From NCBI RefSeq assembly GCF_016862435.1, contig NZ_BOMY01000034.1:1-64000 (forward strand): a DNA stretch of 64,000 bases. The letters are read 5' to 3'. Origin of the DNA: Paractinoplanes tereljensis (lineage in GTDB: Bacteria; Actinomycetota; Actinomycetes; Mycobacteriales; Micromonosporaceae). The translations under genes and the position numbers were made by a program. The notes beneath the pieces are model-generated. The model was not told where the DNA came from, made no database searches, and worked only from the letters and a program-made list of their open reading frames with translations. Below are positions 15,990 to 23,348 of the stretch, piece by piece; position 1 is the first letter of the stretch; every line of letters starts with the position of its first letter.

Positions 15990-17542
15990 GCTTCCAGGGC
16001 CTCCGTCACCGGGTTGTAGTAGCCGTCCTCGTGCTTGGCTACGCCGTCCAGGCCCTTGCCTCGGTCGGCGGGGCGTTTCATGATGCCGAACGTGCCGTCG
16101 GCGATGGCGTTGAGCAGGGTGTCGTCGGCGATCCGGTCGAGCAGGTCTACCGCCTCCGAGAGGACCCGCTCGGCTCGCTGCTGGATGAAGCCGCCCGGGG
16201 CGGGGACGAAGTCCTCGTGCAGGTTGCCGGCGCCGGCCAGGACGTAGCGGACGTTCTGCAGGGCGATGTCGCGGTCGGACAGCCACGGCGTCACCACCGC
16301 CTCGGTCATCATGCCGACCAGCAGGATGCCCTGGCCGGTCAGCGCGCCGACCAGGTTGAAGAAGCCGTCCAGCAGGTTGCCGCGGAAGACGTCGCCGGTC
16401 ATGTGCTTGGTCGGGGGCATCCACTTGAGCGGGGCATCCGGGAACAGCTCCCGGGCCAGCAGGGCGTGCGCCAACTCCAGGCGGAACGACTCGGGGACCT
16501 CGGGGTTGATCTCGAAGGCGTGGCCCAGGCCCAGCTGCCAGTCGGCCAGGCCGGCCTCGTGTGCGAAGAACTCGTTGAGCAGCTGCGACACCGTCACCGT
16601 GTGGGCCGCCTCGACGGCGTCCGCCGTGGTCAGGTAGTTGTCCTCGCCGGTGTTGATGATGATGCCGGCCCGGGCGTGCACCTGCCTCGAGAAGCGCTGG
16701 TCGACGAAGGTGCGGATCGGGTTGATGTCGCGGAACAGGATGCCGTACATCGAGTCGTTCAGCATCATGTCCAGGCGTTCCATACCGGCCATCGCGGCCA
16801 TCTCCGGCATGCACAGCCCGGACGCGTAATTCGTCAGCCGCACGTAGCGGCCCAGCTCCTTCGACGTCACGTCCAGGGCTGCCCGCATCAGCCGGAAGTT
16901 CTCCTGGGTGGCATAGGTGCCGGCGAAACCCTCCCGGGTGGCGCCTTCGGGCACGTAGTCCAGCAGCGACTGGCCGGTGGACCGGATCACCGCGATGATG
17001 TCGGCACCGGCCCGCGCGGCCGCCTGGGCCTGCGGGATGTCCTCGTAGATGTCGCCGGTCGCGACGATCAGATAGATCCACGGACGTTGCTGCGGATCGC
17101 CGTACCGCTTGATCAGCCGGTCCCGCTCGGCCCGGCGCCGATCAACGACCTTGAGGCCGTCGCCGGTCGCTCTTTTCGCGGCCCGCCGGGCCGCGGTGGC
17201 TTCCGCTTTCTTGGCCGGTACGGCGAATCGCACCGCTCCCGCCGCGGCCTTCTGCGCGAGCACCGTGATGTCGTCGACGCCGGTGGTCCGCATCGCGTGG
17301 AACACCGGCAGCGACACCCCATGCCCCAGCCCGACATCGGCGCGCACCGCGTCGACCAGGCGGTTCACCCACGGGATGCCGTCCGAGTCGGCGCCGTGCA
17401 CGCCGGCCAGGCGCAGCACGGCCCGTTCCACCGACACCGTGGTGTGTGACCGGGCCAGCTCGACGACGGGACCGCCCGCCCGCTCGGCGAGCCGACGCGC
17501 CTTCGCGACGACCGTCGGGTCCAGATTCAGCTTCCCGGCCAC
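15986..17542 (-). CDS. kamD: Lysine 5,6-aminomutase alpha subunit
   Basis: A 518-residue protein homologous over its whole length to KamD, the TIM-barrel subunit of the adenosylcobalamin/PLP lysine 5,6-aminomutase. Visible family stretches include R-S-T-G-Q-S-L-L-D-Y-V-P-E-G-A-T (~190-205), I-N-T-G-E-D-N-Y-L-T-T and M-M-T-E-A-V-V-T-P-W. It acts in the cytoplasm on L-beta-lysine (from KamA). It lies 12 bp downstream of the amidohydrolase gene and is coupled to kamE. Confidence 0.96.
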   Translation of the reverse strand: MAGKLNLDPTVVAKARRLAERAGGPVVELARSHTTVSVERAVLRLAGVHGADSDGIPWVNRLVDAVRADVGLGHGVSLPVFHAMRTTGVDDITVLAQKAAAGAVRFAVPAKKAEATAARRAAKRATGDGLKVVDRRRAERDRLIKRYGDPQQRPWIYLIVATGDIYEDIPQAQAAARAGADIIAVIRSTGQSLLDYVPEGATREGFAGTYATQENFRLMRAALDVTSKELGRYVRLTNYASGLCMPEMAAMAGMERLDMMLNDSMYGILFRDINPIRTFVDQRFSRQVHARAGIIINTGEDNYLTTADAVEAAHTVTVSQLLNEFFAHEAGLADWQLGLGHAFEINPEVPESFRLELAHALLARELFPDAPLKWMPPTKHMTGDVFRGNLLDGFFNLVGALTGQGILLVGMMTEAVVTPWLSDRDIALQNVRYVLAGAGNLHEDFVPAPGGFIQQRAERVLSEAVDLLDRIADDTLLNAIADGTFGIMKRPADRGKGLDGVAKHEDGYYNPVTEALEA

Positions 17543-17554
17543 ACCATGTCCTCC

Positions 17555-19093
17555 CTACGCTTCGAAGATCGTTTCGCCGGCTACGACCGTGCGCCGGCAC
17601 ACCGGCCGCGCCGGCACCACCCCGTCGATGTCCGCCAGCAGCGCCGGCAGGCCGTCCCGGACCCCGCCCGGGGTCTCCCACACCGCGAACGTGGCCTGCG
17701 CGCCCGGGACGAGCACGCCGGCCCGGTCGACACCCGCCGCCCGCCAGCCGCCGCGGCTGGACGCCGCGAACGCCGCCCGCACGGTCATCCGGTAGACCGG
17801 ATTGCGCGGCGCGGCCGCGGCCACCACCACCGCCCACGGATCCAAAGCGGTCACCGGAGAATCAGAACCGAAGGCCAGGGGTACGCCGGTGGCGTGCATC
17901 GCGCCGATCGGGTTGCTGGCCAGGGCCCGCTCGACGCCGAGGCGCTGGGCGTACATCCGGTTGTTGCCACCCCACAGGGCGTCGAAGACCGGCTGCACCG
18001 ACGCGGTCACGCCGAACTCGACCATCCGCGCGATCATCGGCTTGTCGATCAGCTCGACGTGCTCGACCCGGTGCCCGGCGGCCCGCACCTCGTCCACCCC
18101 GACCTGCTTGGCGGCCAGGGCAAAACCGTCCAGGATCGTCTCGATCGCGGCGTCGCCGATCGCGTGGAAACCGCCCTGCACGCCCACCCGCATGCACTCC
18201 AGGAGGTGCTCGGCGGCCTGCTCGGCGGTCACGAACGCCTCACCCAGGCCGTGGTCACCGTCGTGGTAGGCGTGCCGCACCGCCGCCGTCCGGGAACCGA
18301 GGGCGCCGTCCGCGTACAGATCGCCGGCCGCGCCGACCGCGCCGAGGTCCCGGGCCCGCTCGGCGCCGCCCAGCTCACCCCAGTAGCCGTACACCCGGGG
18401 CAGGCCCTGACCGCCCAGCGCGAGCACCGACCGCAGGTCTTCCTCGCTGGAGGTGCCGGGGCCGGCACACTCGTGCACCGCGGCGATCCCCATCGACGCG
18501 GCCCGGCTCAGGAAGGTGCGCTGCGCCGCCGTCCGCTGCGCCGGGGTCAAAGCGTCGAGCGCCACCGCCCGTACCGCATGGTGGGCCTGTTCCCGCACCC
18601 AGCCGGAAGCGTCGAAACCCGCCACACCTTCCGCGGCACCCAGCAGCGACGCCGACACCAGGGCGGAATGCACCGACGCCTGCGACAGGTAGGTGCGGCG
18701 ACCGCCGGCCGCCCGCTCGATCTCGGCCGCCGACGGCGGAGTCTGCTCCGCCCAGGTCGACTCGTCCCAGCCGTGCCCGTGCACCACGCCGTCGGCCGGG
18801 CGGGTCGCGGCGAACGCGGCCACCCGGTCGAGCAGCTCGCCGGCCGAGCGCACGTCGGACAGGTCGAGACCGTCGAACGCCAGGCCGGAATCGGTCGAAT
18901 GCACATGCGCGTCCACGAACGCCGGGGTGACCAGGGCCTGGTCGAGGTCGACGGTCCGGTCGGCGGACGGGGCGTCACCCGGGTCGCCGAGCCACGCGAT
19001 GTTGCCGTCGCGGACCAGCATGGCGGTGGCCCGCGGGTCGGCGGCGGAGTAGAAGCGGCCGTTGGTGTAGAGAACCGAGGGGAGGTGCGTCAT
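17555..19093 (-). CDS. YtcJ-type metal-dependent amidohydrolase
   Basis: A 512-residue amidohydrolase-superfamily protein. It has the N-terminal composite beta domain, the barrel entry motif V-D-A-H-V-H (~61-66), H-A-I-G-D-A (~295), a G-H-R-V-E-H metal/His segment, and the late Asp in A-F-G-S-D-S-P-V. YtcJ-family enzymes hydrolyse amides or esters of unknown nature. It is placed inside the lysine operon between kdd and kamD with 5- and 12-bp gaps, where the cleavage enzyme kce is often found. It is not a Kce homologue (Kce is a different TIM-barrel family), so its role is open; removing an acyl group from a lysine-derived amide is one possibility. Confidence 0.85.
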   Translation of the reverse strand: MTHLPSVLYTNGRFYSAADPRATAMLVRDGNIAWLGDPGDAPSADRTVDLDQALVTPAFVDAHVHSTDSGLAFDGLDLSDVRSAGELLDRVAAFAATRPADGVVHGHGWDESTWAEQTPPSAAEIERAAGGRRTYLSQASVHSALVSASLLGAAEGVAGFDASGWVREQAHHAVRAVALDALTPAQRTAAQRTFLSRAASMGIAAVHECAGPGTSSEEDLRSVLALGGQGLPRVYGYWGELGGAERARDLGAVGAAGDLYADGALGSRTAAVRHAYHDGDHGLGEAFVTAEQAAEHLLECMRVGVQGGFHAIGDAAIETILDGFALAAKQVGVDEVRAAGHRVEHVELIDKPMIARMVEFGVTASVQPVFDALWGGNNRMYAQRLGVERALASNPIGAMHATGVPLAFGSDSPVTALDPWAVVVAAAAPRNPVYRMTVRAAFAASSRGGWRAAGVDRAGVLVPGAQATFAVWETPGGVRDGLPALLADIDGVVPARPVCRRTVVAGETIFEA

Positions 19094-19098
19094 ACGCG

Positions 19099-20118
19099 TC
19101 AGTGTCCCGCTACCCGCGACTCGAACAGTTGCCGCACCGCCGGGACACGGCGCACCAGGTCGACCGCGAACTCGGCGTGACCGGGGACGAAACCGTTCCC
19201 GATGAGCATCGTCACATCGGCGGCCAGACCCTCGGCGCCGAGCGCGGCGGCCGGGAAGCTGGTCGCCATCGAGAAGAAGATGACCGTGCCGCCGGGGGCG
19301 GTGGCCAGGATCGCGCCGTGCTCGCAGCCGGGCACGTCGACGCAGACCACGGTGATCGTCACCGGCTCGCCCACCGCCTCCGCGACCGCGACCGGGTTCC
19401 GCGCGTCGGCGACCGCGACCGCGTCGGCCAGGCCCCCTTGTCTTACCGCGGCCGCCTCGGTCTCGTCCCGGACGATCGCCGTCGTGCGCGCGCCGGCCAG
19501 CCGGGCCGCGGCCAGCGACAGGGAGCCGCTCTTGCCGGCGCCGCCCAGCACCGCGACGGTCACCTCGCCGTCGTATTCGCGGACAATCCGGTCAGTCAGC
19601 GCCGGTGCACCGCACACGTCGTAGACGGCCAGGGCCAGCTCGGGCTCCAGATCCTCCGGAAGCACACCGACCACCGAGCGGCCGAACAGGATCGCCGTAC
19701 CCTCTGCTGGGATTTGCTCGGATTTTCCGTCCCATTGCTGGAGACCGTCGGTGATCCGGAGCGGGGTCAAGGTCAACGACACCAGAGTGGCTACCCGGTC
19801 GCCCGGCTTCAGGCCCAGCGGGGACTCCGAGCCGACCTCCTCGACGACGCCGATCAGCATGCCGCCCGAGCCGGTCACCGGGTTGTGCATCTTGCCGCGG
19901 GTCTCGATGATCCCGGCGACCTCGGCCCGGACCTTCGCGCCGTCGCCGCCGTGCTTCTCGGCCAGCTGACGGAAGCTCGCCGCGTCGAGGTTGAGCCGCC
20001 GCACCGCGATGCGCACCTCGTCGGCGGCGATCTCCGGGCTGGCGTCCAGGCGCCAGGCCGCCTGCGGCAGCACACCGGCCGGCTCGAGGACCCGCCGCAG
20101 ACCCACAGAAGCTGACAC
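19099..20118 (-). CDS. kdd: L-erythro-3,5-diaminohexanoate dehydrogenase
   Basis: A 339-residue oxidoreductase with a Rossmann motif V-L-G-G-A-G-K-S-G-S (~190) and the family segments K-M-H-N-P-V-T-G-S-G-G-M-L and D-V-C-G-A-P-A. This matches Kdd, which oxidatively deaminates 3,5-diaminohexanoate to 3-keto-5-aminohexanoate with NAD(P). The GTG at 20118 has a good Shine-Dalgarno (GGTGGG, about 8 nt upstream), preferred over TTG 20136. It is the first gene of the leftward operon, divergent from kamA. Confidence 0.93.
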   Translation of the reverse strand: MSASVGLRRVLEPAGVLPQAAWRLDASPEIAADEVRIAVRRLNLDAASFRQLAEKHGGDGAKVRAEVAGIIETRGKMHNPVTGSGGMLIGVVEEVGSESPLGLKPGDRVATLVSLTLTPLRITDGLQQWDGKSEQIPAEGTAILFGRSVVGVLPEDLEPELALAVYDVCGAPALTDRIVREYDGEVTVAVLGGAGKSGSLSLAAARLAGARTTAIVRDETEAAAVRQGGLADAVAVADARNPVAVAEAVGEPVTITVVCVDVPGCEHGAILATAPGGTVIFFSMATSFPAAALGAEGLAADVTMLIGNGFVPGHAEFAVDLVRRVPAVRQLFESRVAGH

Positions 20119-20165
20119 GTTTCCCACCTTTACCAAGAAATCAAGAAGCTCAAGCCGCCGTCATA

Positions 20166-20180
20166 CCGTAAATCCTACGG
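20166..20180. promoter_or_regulatory. Candidate operator CCGTA-N5-TACGG in the kdd/kamA divergent promoter
   Basis: A short inverted repeat in a distinctly AT-rich 110-bp region between the divergent starts of kdd and kamA, which must hold both promoters. A second AT-rich stretch (20191-20208) probably includes the kamA -10. No regulator gene is adjacent, so the binding factor is unknown. Confidence 0.4.
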
Positions 20181-20247
20181 AGACTAGCTTTCTAGACGAA
20201 AAAATATCCAGTACGTTGGAGCCACTGTCGCTTCCCGGGAGGCATCG

Positions 20248-21594
20248 ATGAACGGCCAGCCCTACGAATACCAGCGCCGTCCGCTCGTCGAGCCGGACTG
20301 GACCCGATTCCCGGGCTGGCGTGACGTCACCGCCGCCCAGTGGGAGTCCGCCCAGTGGCAGCGGGTCAACTGCGTCAAGAACATCAAGCAGCTCCGCGCG
20401 GTCATGGGTGACCTGCTCGACGAACGGTTCTACGTCGACCTCGAAACCGACCAGCAGCGCCTGGCCACCATGTCGATGCTGATCCCGCCGCAGATGGTCA
20501 ACACCATGGTGCCCGACCGCACCCCCGACACGGAGTCGTTCTACAACGACCCGGTCCGCCGCTACATGCTCCCGGTCGCCACCGACCGGCACCTGGAGTG
20601 GCCGTCACACCCGCACGCCACCCGCGACTCGCTGCACGAGCACGACATGTGGGTCGCCGAGGGCCTCACCCACCGCTACCCCACCAAGGTGCTCGCCGAG
20701 TTGCTGTCCACCTGCCCGCAGTACTGCGGGCACTGCACCCGGATGGACCTGGTCGGCAACAGCACCCCCACGGTCGACAAGCTGCGCTTGTCTCTCAAAC
20801 CCGTCGACCGCTACGACGCCCACCTGGCCTATCTCAAGGCCCACCCGGGCGTACGGGATGTGGTGGTCTCCGGCGGCGACGTCGCCAACGTGCCCTGGAA
20901 GCAGCTCGAGGCGTACCTGATGGGTCTGCTCTCGGTGCCGACCGTGCGGGACATCCGGCTGGCCACCAAGGCCCTGATGGGTCTCCCCCAGCACTGGCTG
21001 CTGCCGGACGTCGTCGAGGGGATGCAGCGGGTCGCCATCACCGCCTCCCGGCGCGGCGTCAACCTGGCCGTGCACACCCACGTCAACCACGTGAACTCGC
21101 TGACCCCGCTGGTCGCGCGGGCCGCCCAGACGCTGCTCGAGGTGGGTGTGCGGGACGTCCGCAACCAGGGCGTCCTGATGCGCGGCGTCAACGCCACCAC
21201 TGAAGACCTGCTGGATCTGTGCTTCGGGCTGCAGGGCGAGGCCGGCATCCTGCCCTACTACTTCTACATGTGCGACATGATCCCCAACGCCGAGCACTGG
21301 CGGGTTCCGGTCTGGCACGCCCAGCAGCTGCAGCACGACATGATGGGCTACCTGCCCGGTTACGCCACCCCGCGGATCGTCTGCGACGTGCCGTTCGTCG
21401 GCAAGCGCTGGGTGCACATGCTCACCGACTACGACCGCGAGCACGGCATCTCGTACTGGACCAAGAACTACCGCACCTCCCTGGAGGCCGACGACGCCGA
21501 GGCGTTGTCCAAGCAGCACGCGTACTACGACCCGATCGACACGCTGCCCGAATCCGGGCAGGCGTGGTGGCGTAAGCAGGCGGCCGAGGACTGA
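20248..21594 (+). CDS. kamA: Lysine 2,3-aminomutase (radical SAM)
   Basis: A 448-residue radical-SAM protein. The [4Fe-4S] motif is Cys156-P-Q-Y-Cys160-G-H-Cys163, a CxxxCxxC, followed by T-R. The probable PLP Lys is in D-V-P-F-V-G-K near residue 392. KamA converts L-lysine to L-beta-lysine. The sequence diverges from clostridial KamA around the PLP loop (there PGGGGK), so it belongs to a separate branch; lysine as substrate is inferred from the adjacent kamDE, kdd and kal. The Shine-Dalgarno GGGAGG precedes ATG 20248 by about 6 nt. Followed by a strong terminator. Confidence 0.92.
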   Translation: MNGQPYEYQRRPLVEPDWTRFPGWRDVTAAQWESAQWQRVNCVKNIKQLRAVMGDLLDERFYVDLETDQQRLATMSMLIPPQMVNTMVPDRTPDTESFYNDPVRRYMLPVATDRHLEWPSHPHATRDSLHEHDMWVAEGLTHRYPTKVLAELLSTCPQYCGHCTRMDLVGNSTPTVDKLRLSLKPVDRYDAHLAYLKAHPGVRDVVVSGGDVANVPWKQLEAYLMGLLSVPTVRDIRLATKALMGLPQHWLLPDVVEGMQRVAITASRRGVNLAVHTHVNHVNSLTPLVARAAQTLLEVGVRDVRNQGVLMRGVNATTEDLLDLCFGLQGEAGILPYYFYMCDMIPNAEHWRVPVWHAQQLQHDMMGYLPGYATPRIVCDVPFVGKRWVHMLTDYDREHGISYWTKNYRTSLEADDAEALSKQHAYYDPIDTLPESGQAWWRKQAAED

Positions 21595-21607
21595 ACTCCC
21601 AGGGGAT

Positions 21608-21645
21608 GACGAGAGGGGCCCCGGTCACCCGGAGCCCCTCTCGTC
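21608..21645. terminator. Terminator hairpin between kamA and csbD
   Basis: GACGAGAGGGGC (21608-21619) pairs with GCCCCTCTCGTC (21634-21645); an inner CCGG/CCGG pair extends the stem. TGTTT follows. It lies between convergent genes and likely stops both. Confidence 0.88.
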
Positions 21646-21663
21646 TGTTTCGCTGAAGCTGGT

Positions 21664-21855
21664 CTAGCTGAAGGCGTCCTTGACGTCCTTGCCGGCGTCC
21701 TTCACGTGCTCGGCGGCCTTGCGGGCCTGCGCGCCGGCCTCCTGGGCCTCACCCTTGGCCACCAGGGACTCGTTGTCGGTGGCGCGGCCGACGGCCTGCT
21801 TCGCCTTGCCGGACAGCTCGTCGGCCTCGTTCTTGACCTTGTCAGTGAAGCTCAT
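21664..21855 (-). CDS. CsbD-like stress protein
   Basis: A 63-residue, highly charged, Ala/Lys-rich helical protein beginning M-S-F-T-D-K-V-K-N-E and containing G-K-A-K-Q-A-V-G-R, the CsbD-family signature. CsbD genes in many bacteria belong to general stress regulons; molecular function is unknown. The Shine-Dalgarno GGAGGG is about 7 nt upstream. A SigB-like promoter candidate is listed separately. Confidence 0.9.
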   Translation of the reverse strand: MSFTDKVKNEADELSGKAKQAVGRATDNESLVAKGEAQEAGAQARKAAEHVKDAGKDVKDAFS

Positions 21856-21891
21856 TCGTCAACCCTCCAAGTTTTTGTGCTTGGCAGGTTG

Positions 21892-21917
21892 GTGCCCGAA
21901 GGGCTCCTTTTTGAAAC
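21892..21917 (-). promoter_or_regulatory. Possible SigB/SigF-like promoter of the csbD-like gene
   Basis: Read on the minus strand: GTTTC (21917-21913), 15 bp, GGGCAC (21897-21892). This approximates the actinobacterial general-stress consensus GTTT-N14-16-GGGTA with one mismatch in the -10. It lies ~37 bp upstream of the start codon. Modest support. Confidence 0.4.
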
Positions 21918-21921
21918 AGGT

Positions 21922-21947
21922 CTCATCCGGTAGAGCGTCCTAGGATA
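21922..21947 (+). repeat. CCTAGGA-centred 26-mer, site B
   Basis: Shares the exact 17-mer GTAGAGCGTCCTAGGAT (21930-21946) with site A at 7867. It ends ~22 bp before the GTG of the downstream methyltransferase; a second TAGGAT (21956-21961) follows at a short distance. This position fits a promoter for a leaderless transcript. Confidence 0.65.
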
Positions 21948-21968
21948 CTGCGATATAGGATCTTTGTC

Positions 21969-22694
21969 GTGAACGATCACGCCGCGCACGCGAACTCGTT
22001 CGGCCCCGCCGCCTCCATCTACGAACGAGGCCGTCCCAGCTACCCGGACGCCGCCCTCGACTGGCTGCTCCCACCCGGCCGCCCCCGGGTCGTCGACCTG
22101 GGCGCCGGCACCGGCAAACTCACCCGGCAGATCCGCGCCCGCGGCCTCGACGTCACCGCCGTCGACCCGTCCCCCGGCATGCTCGACGAACTGGCCCGGG
22201 CGGTGCCCGGCGTGCCCGCACTGCGCGGCACCGCCGAGGACATCCCGCTGCCGGACGACGCCGCCGACGTCGTCCTGGTCGCCCAGGCCTGGCACTGGGT
22301 CGACCCCGCACAGGCAGTGCCGGAGATCGCCCGGATCCTCGCCCCCGGCGGCCGCCTCGGCCTGATCTGGAACCTGCGCGACGAGCGCACCGACTGGGTC
22401 CGCCGCCTCGGCGAGGTGATCGGCAGCCAGCAGGGCGACCCGGAGACCACGATCGGCCCGCCGTTCGGCCCGCTCGAACAGGCCACCTTCGAGTGGGTGG
22501 AGACCCTCGGCCCGGACCGCCTGATCGACATGGTCGCCTCCCGCAGCGCGGTCATCCTGATGACCCCGGTGGACCGGGCCGCGGTCCTCAACGAGGTCCG
22601 CCGCCTGGCCGCGACCCATCCGCAGCTGGTCGGCCGTACGGAGTTCGCACTCCCCTACGTAGCCGACTGCGCCCGAGCCGACCTGCCCACCTGA
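21969..22694 (+). CDS. Class I SAM-dependent methyltransferase
   Basis: A 241-residue Methyltransf_11-type enzyme. Motif I is V-V-D-L-G-A-G-T-G-K-L (~41-51), motif II V-T-A-V-D-P-S, and the W-H-W-V-D post-motif fits the branch related to trans-aconitate and UbiE-like methyltransferases. N-terminal F-G-P-A-A-S-I-Y-E-R-G-R-P is characteristic of this branch. The GTG start has no Shine-Dalgarno and lies close to a promoter-like motif, so a leaderless mRNA is likely. Substrate unknown. Confidence 0.85.
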   Translation: MNDHAAHANSFGPAASIYERGRPSYPDAALDWLLPPGRPRVVDLGAGTGKLTRQIRARGLDVTAVDPSPGMLDELARAVPGVPALRGTAEDIPLPDDAADVVLVAQAWHWVDPAQAVPEIARILAPGGRLGLIWNLRDERTDWVRRLGEVIGSQQGDPETTIGPPFGPLEQATFEWVETLGPDRLIDMVASRSAVILMTPVDRAAVLNEVRRLAATHPQLVGRTEFALPYVADCARADLPT

Positions 22695-22770
22695 GTCCGT
22701 CGTCTGCGGCCCAATGCCGACGCCGCCGGCCCAGTTGAGGGCCGGCGGCCGGCGGCCCGGTTGGCGGCCG

Positions 22771-22817
22771 GTGGCCCGGTAGCCCGGTGGCGGCGGGTGG
22801 CCCGGTAGCCCGGTGGC
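22771..22817. repeat. 21-bp direct repeat in GC-rich spacer
   Basis: The 21-bp stretch starting GTGGCCCGGTAGCCC occurs exactly at 22771-22791 and 22797-22817 (26-bp period), with degenerate GGCGGCCGG copies before it (22735-22770). It lies between the convergent methyltransferase and MarR genes and overlaps nothing essential. Confidence 0.8.
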
Positions 22818-22819
22818 TC

Positions 22820-23266
22820 TCAACGGCCGGGAGCGATGATCCGGTTGAGCAGGTCGATCAGCTGGCCGCGCTCGGCCGGGGTCAGCGACTCGGTCAGCGC
22901 GTTGTTGGCGGCGGCGCCCAGGCGCTCGGTGCGGGAGAGCAGGTCAGCGCCGGCCGGAGAAAGCGAGATCGCGTGCTTGCGCTGGTCGGCCGGGTCGGGC
23001 TTGCGGTGGACCAGGCCTTCGGAGTGCAGGTCGCGGACTATGGCGACCATCTCCTTCGGGTCCACCCGCAGGGTGCGGCTCAGCGTGGCCTGCGAGACCG
23101 GGCCGAGCTCGGCGACCGACGCCAGCACGGCGTGGTGCATCATCCGGACGCCCTCGGCCGCGAGGGCCTCGGCGACCAGGCGGTGGCCGCGGGCGGCGGC
23201 CCGGCCCAGCAGCCAGCTGGGCAGCTCGCGGATCCGCTCGGGAGCGTAGGGAACCTCGTCGGCCAT
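22820..23266 (-). CDS. MarR family transcriptional regulator
   Basis: A 148-residue MarR protein. The winged helix spans ~45-110, with recognition helix S-Q-A-T-L-S-R-T-L and wing D-P-A-D-Q-R-K-H-A-I (the conserved D-x-R-x-x). It is divergent from a quinone-reductase-like gene with two palindromes between them, a standard MarR autoregulatory and target arrangement. The ligand is unknown; quinones or electrophiles are plausible given the target. Confidence 0.88.
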   Translation of the reverse strand: MADEVPYAPERIRELPSWLLGRAAARGHRLVAEALAAEGVRMMHHAVLASVAELGPVSQATLSRTLRVDPKEMVAIVRDLHSEGLVHRKPDPADQRKHAISLSPAGADLLSRTERLGAAANNALTESLTPAERGQLIDLLNRIIAPGR

Positions 23267-23283
23267 CCGCCCAGCCTAGCCAA

Positions 23284-23307
23284 AACCGTTGGGCATTCCC
23301 AACGGTT
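23284..23307. promoter_or_regulatory. MarR-type operator, site 1
   Basis: Perfect 10-bp arms AACCGTTGGG (23284-23293) and CCCAACGGTT (23298-23307) with a 4-bp spacer, in the divergent MarR/oxidoreductase promoter. This is the expected size and symmetry for a MarR dimer. Confidence 0.8.
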
Positions 23308-23314
23308 GGCCGTT

Positions 23315-23336
23315 ATCGTGGGGACTCCCCAACGAT
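23315..23336. promoter_or_regulatory. MarR-type operator, site 2 (imperfect)
   Basis: The right half CCCCAACGAT mirrors ATCGTGGGGA imperfectly and shares the CCCAACG core with site 1. It lies just upstream of the Shine-Dalgarno CGGAGG of the oxidoreductase, so binding here could block its transcription start. Confidence 0.6.
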
Positions 23337-23348
23337 CGGAGGCGGCGA

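Noticed and set aside
17555..19093. Amidohydrolase considered as the missing Kce
   Set aside because: Its H-V-H, H-A-I-G-D-A and D-S-P motifs are those of YtcJ-type amidohydrolases, a different family from the BKACE/DUF849 Kce enzymes.
22735..22817. GC-rich direct repeats between the methyltransferase and MarR genes as a regulatory array
   Set aside because: Low-complexity repeats between convergent genes; more simply explained by slippage.
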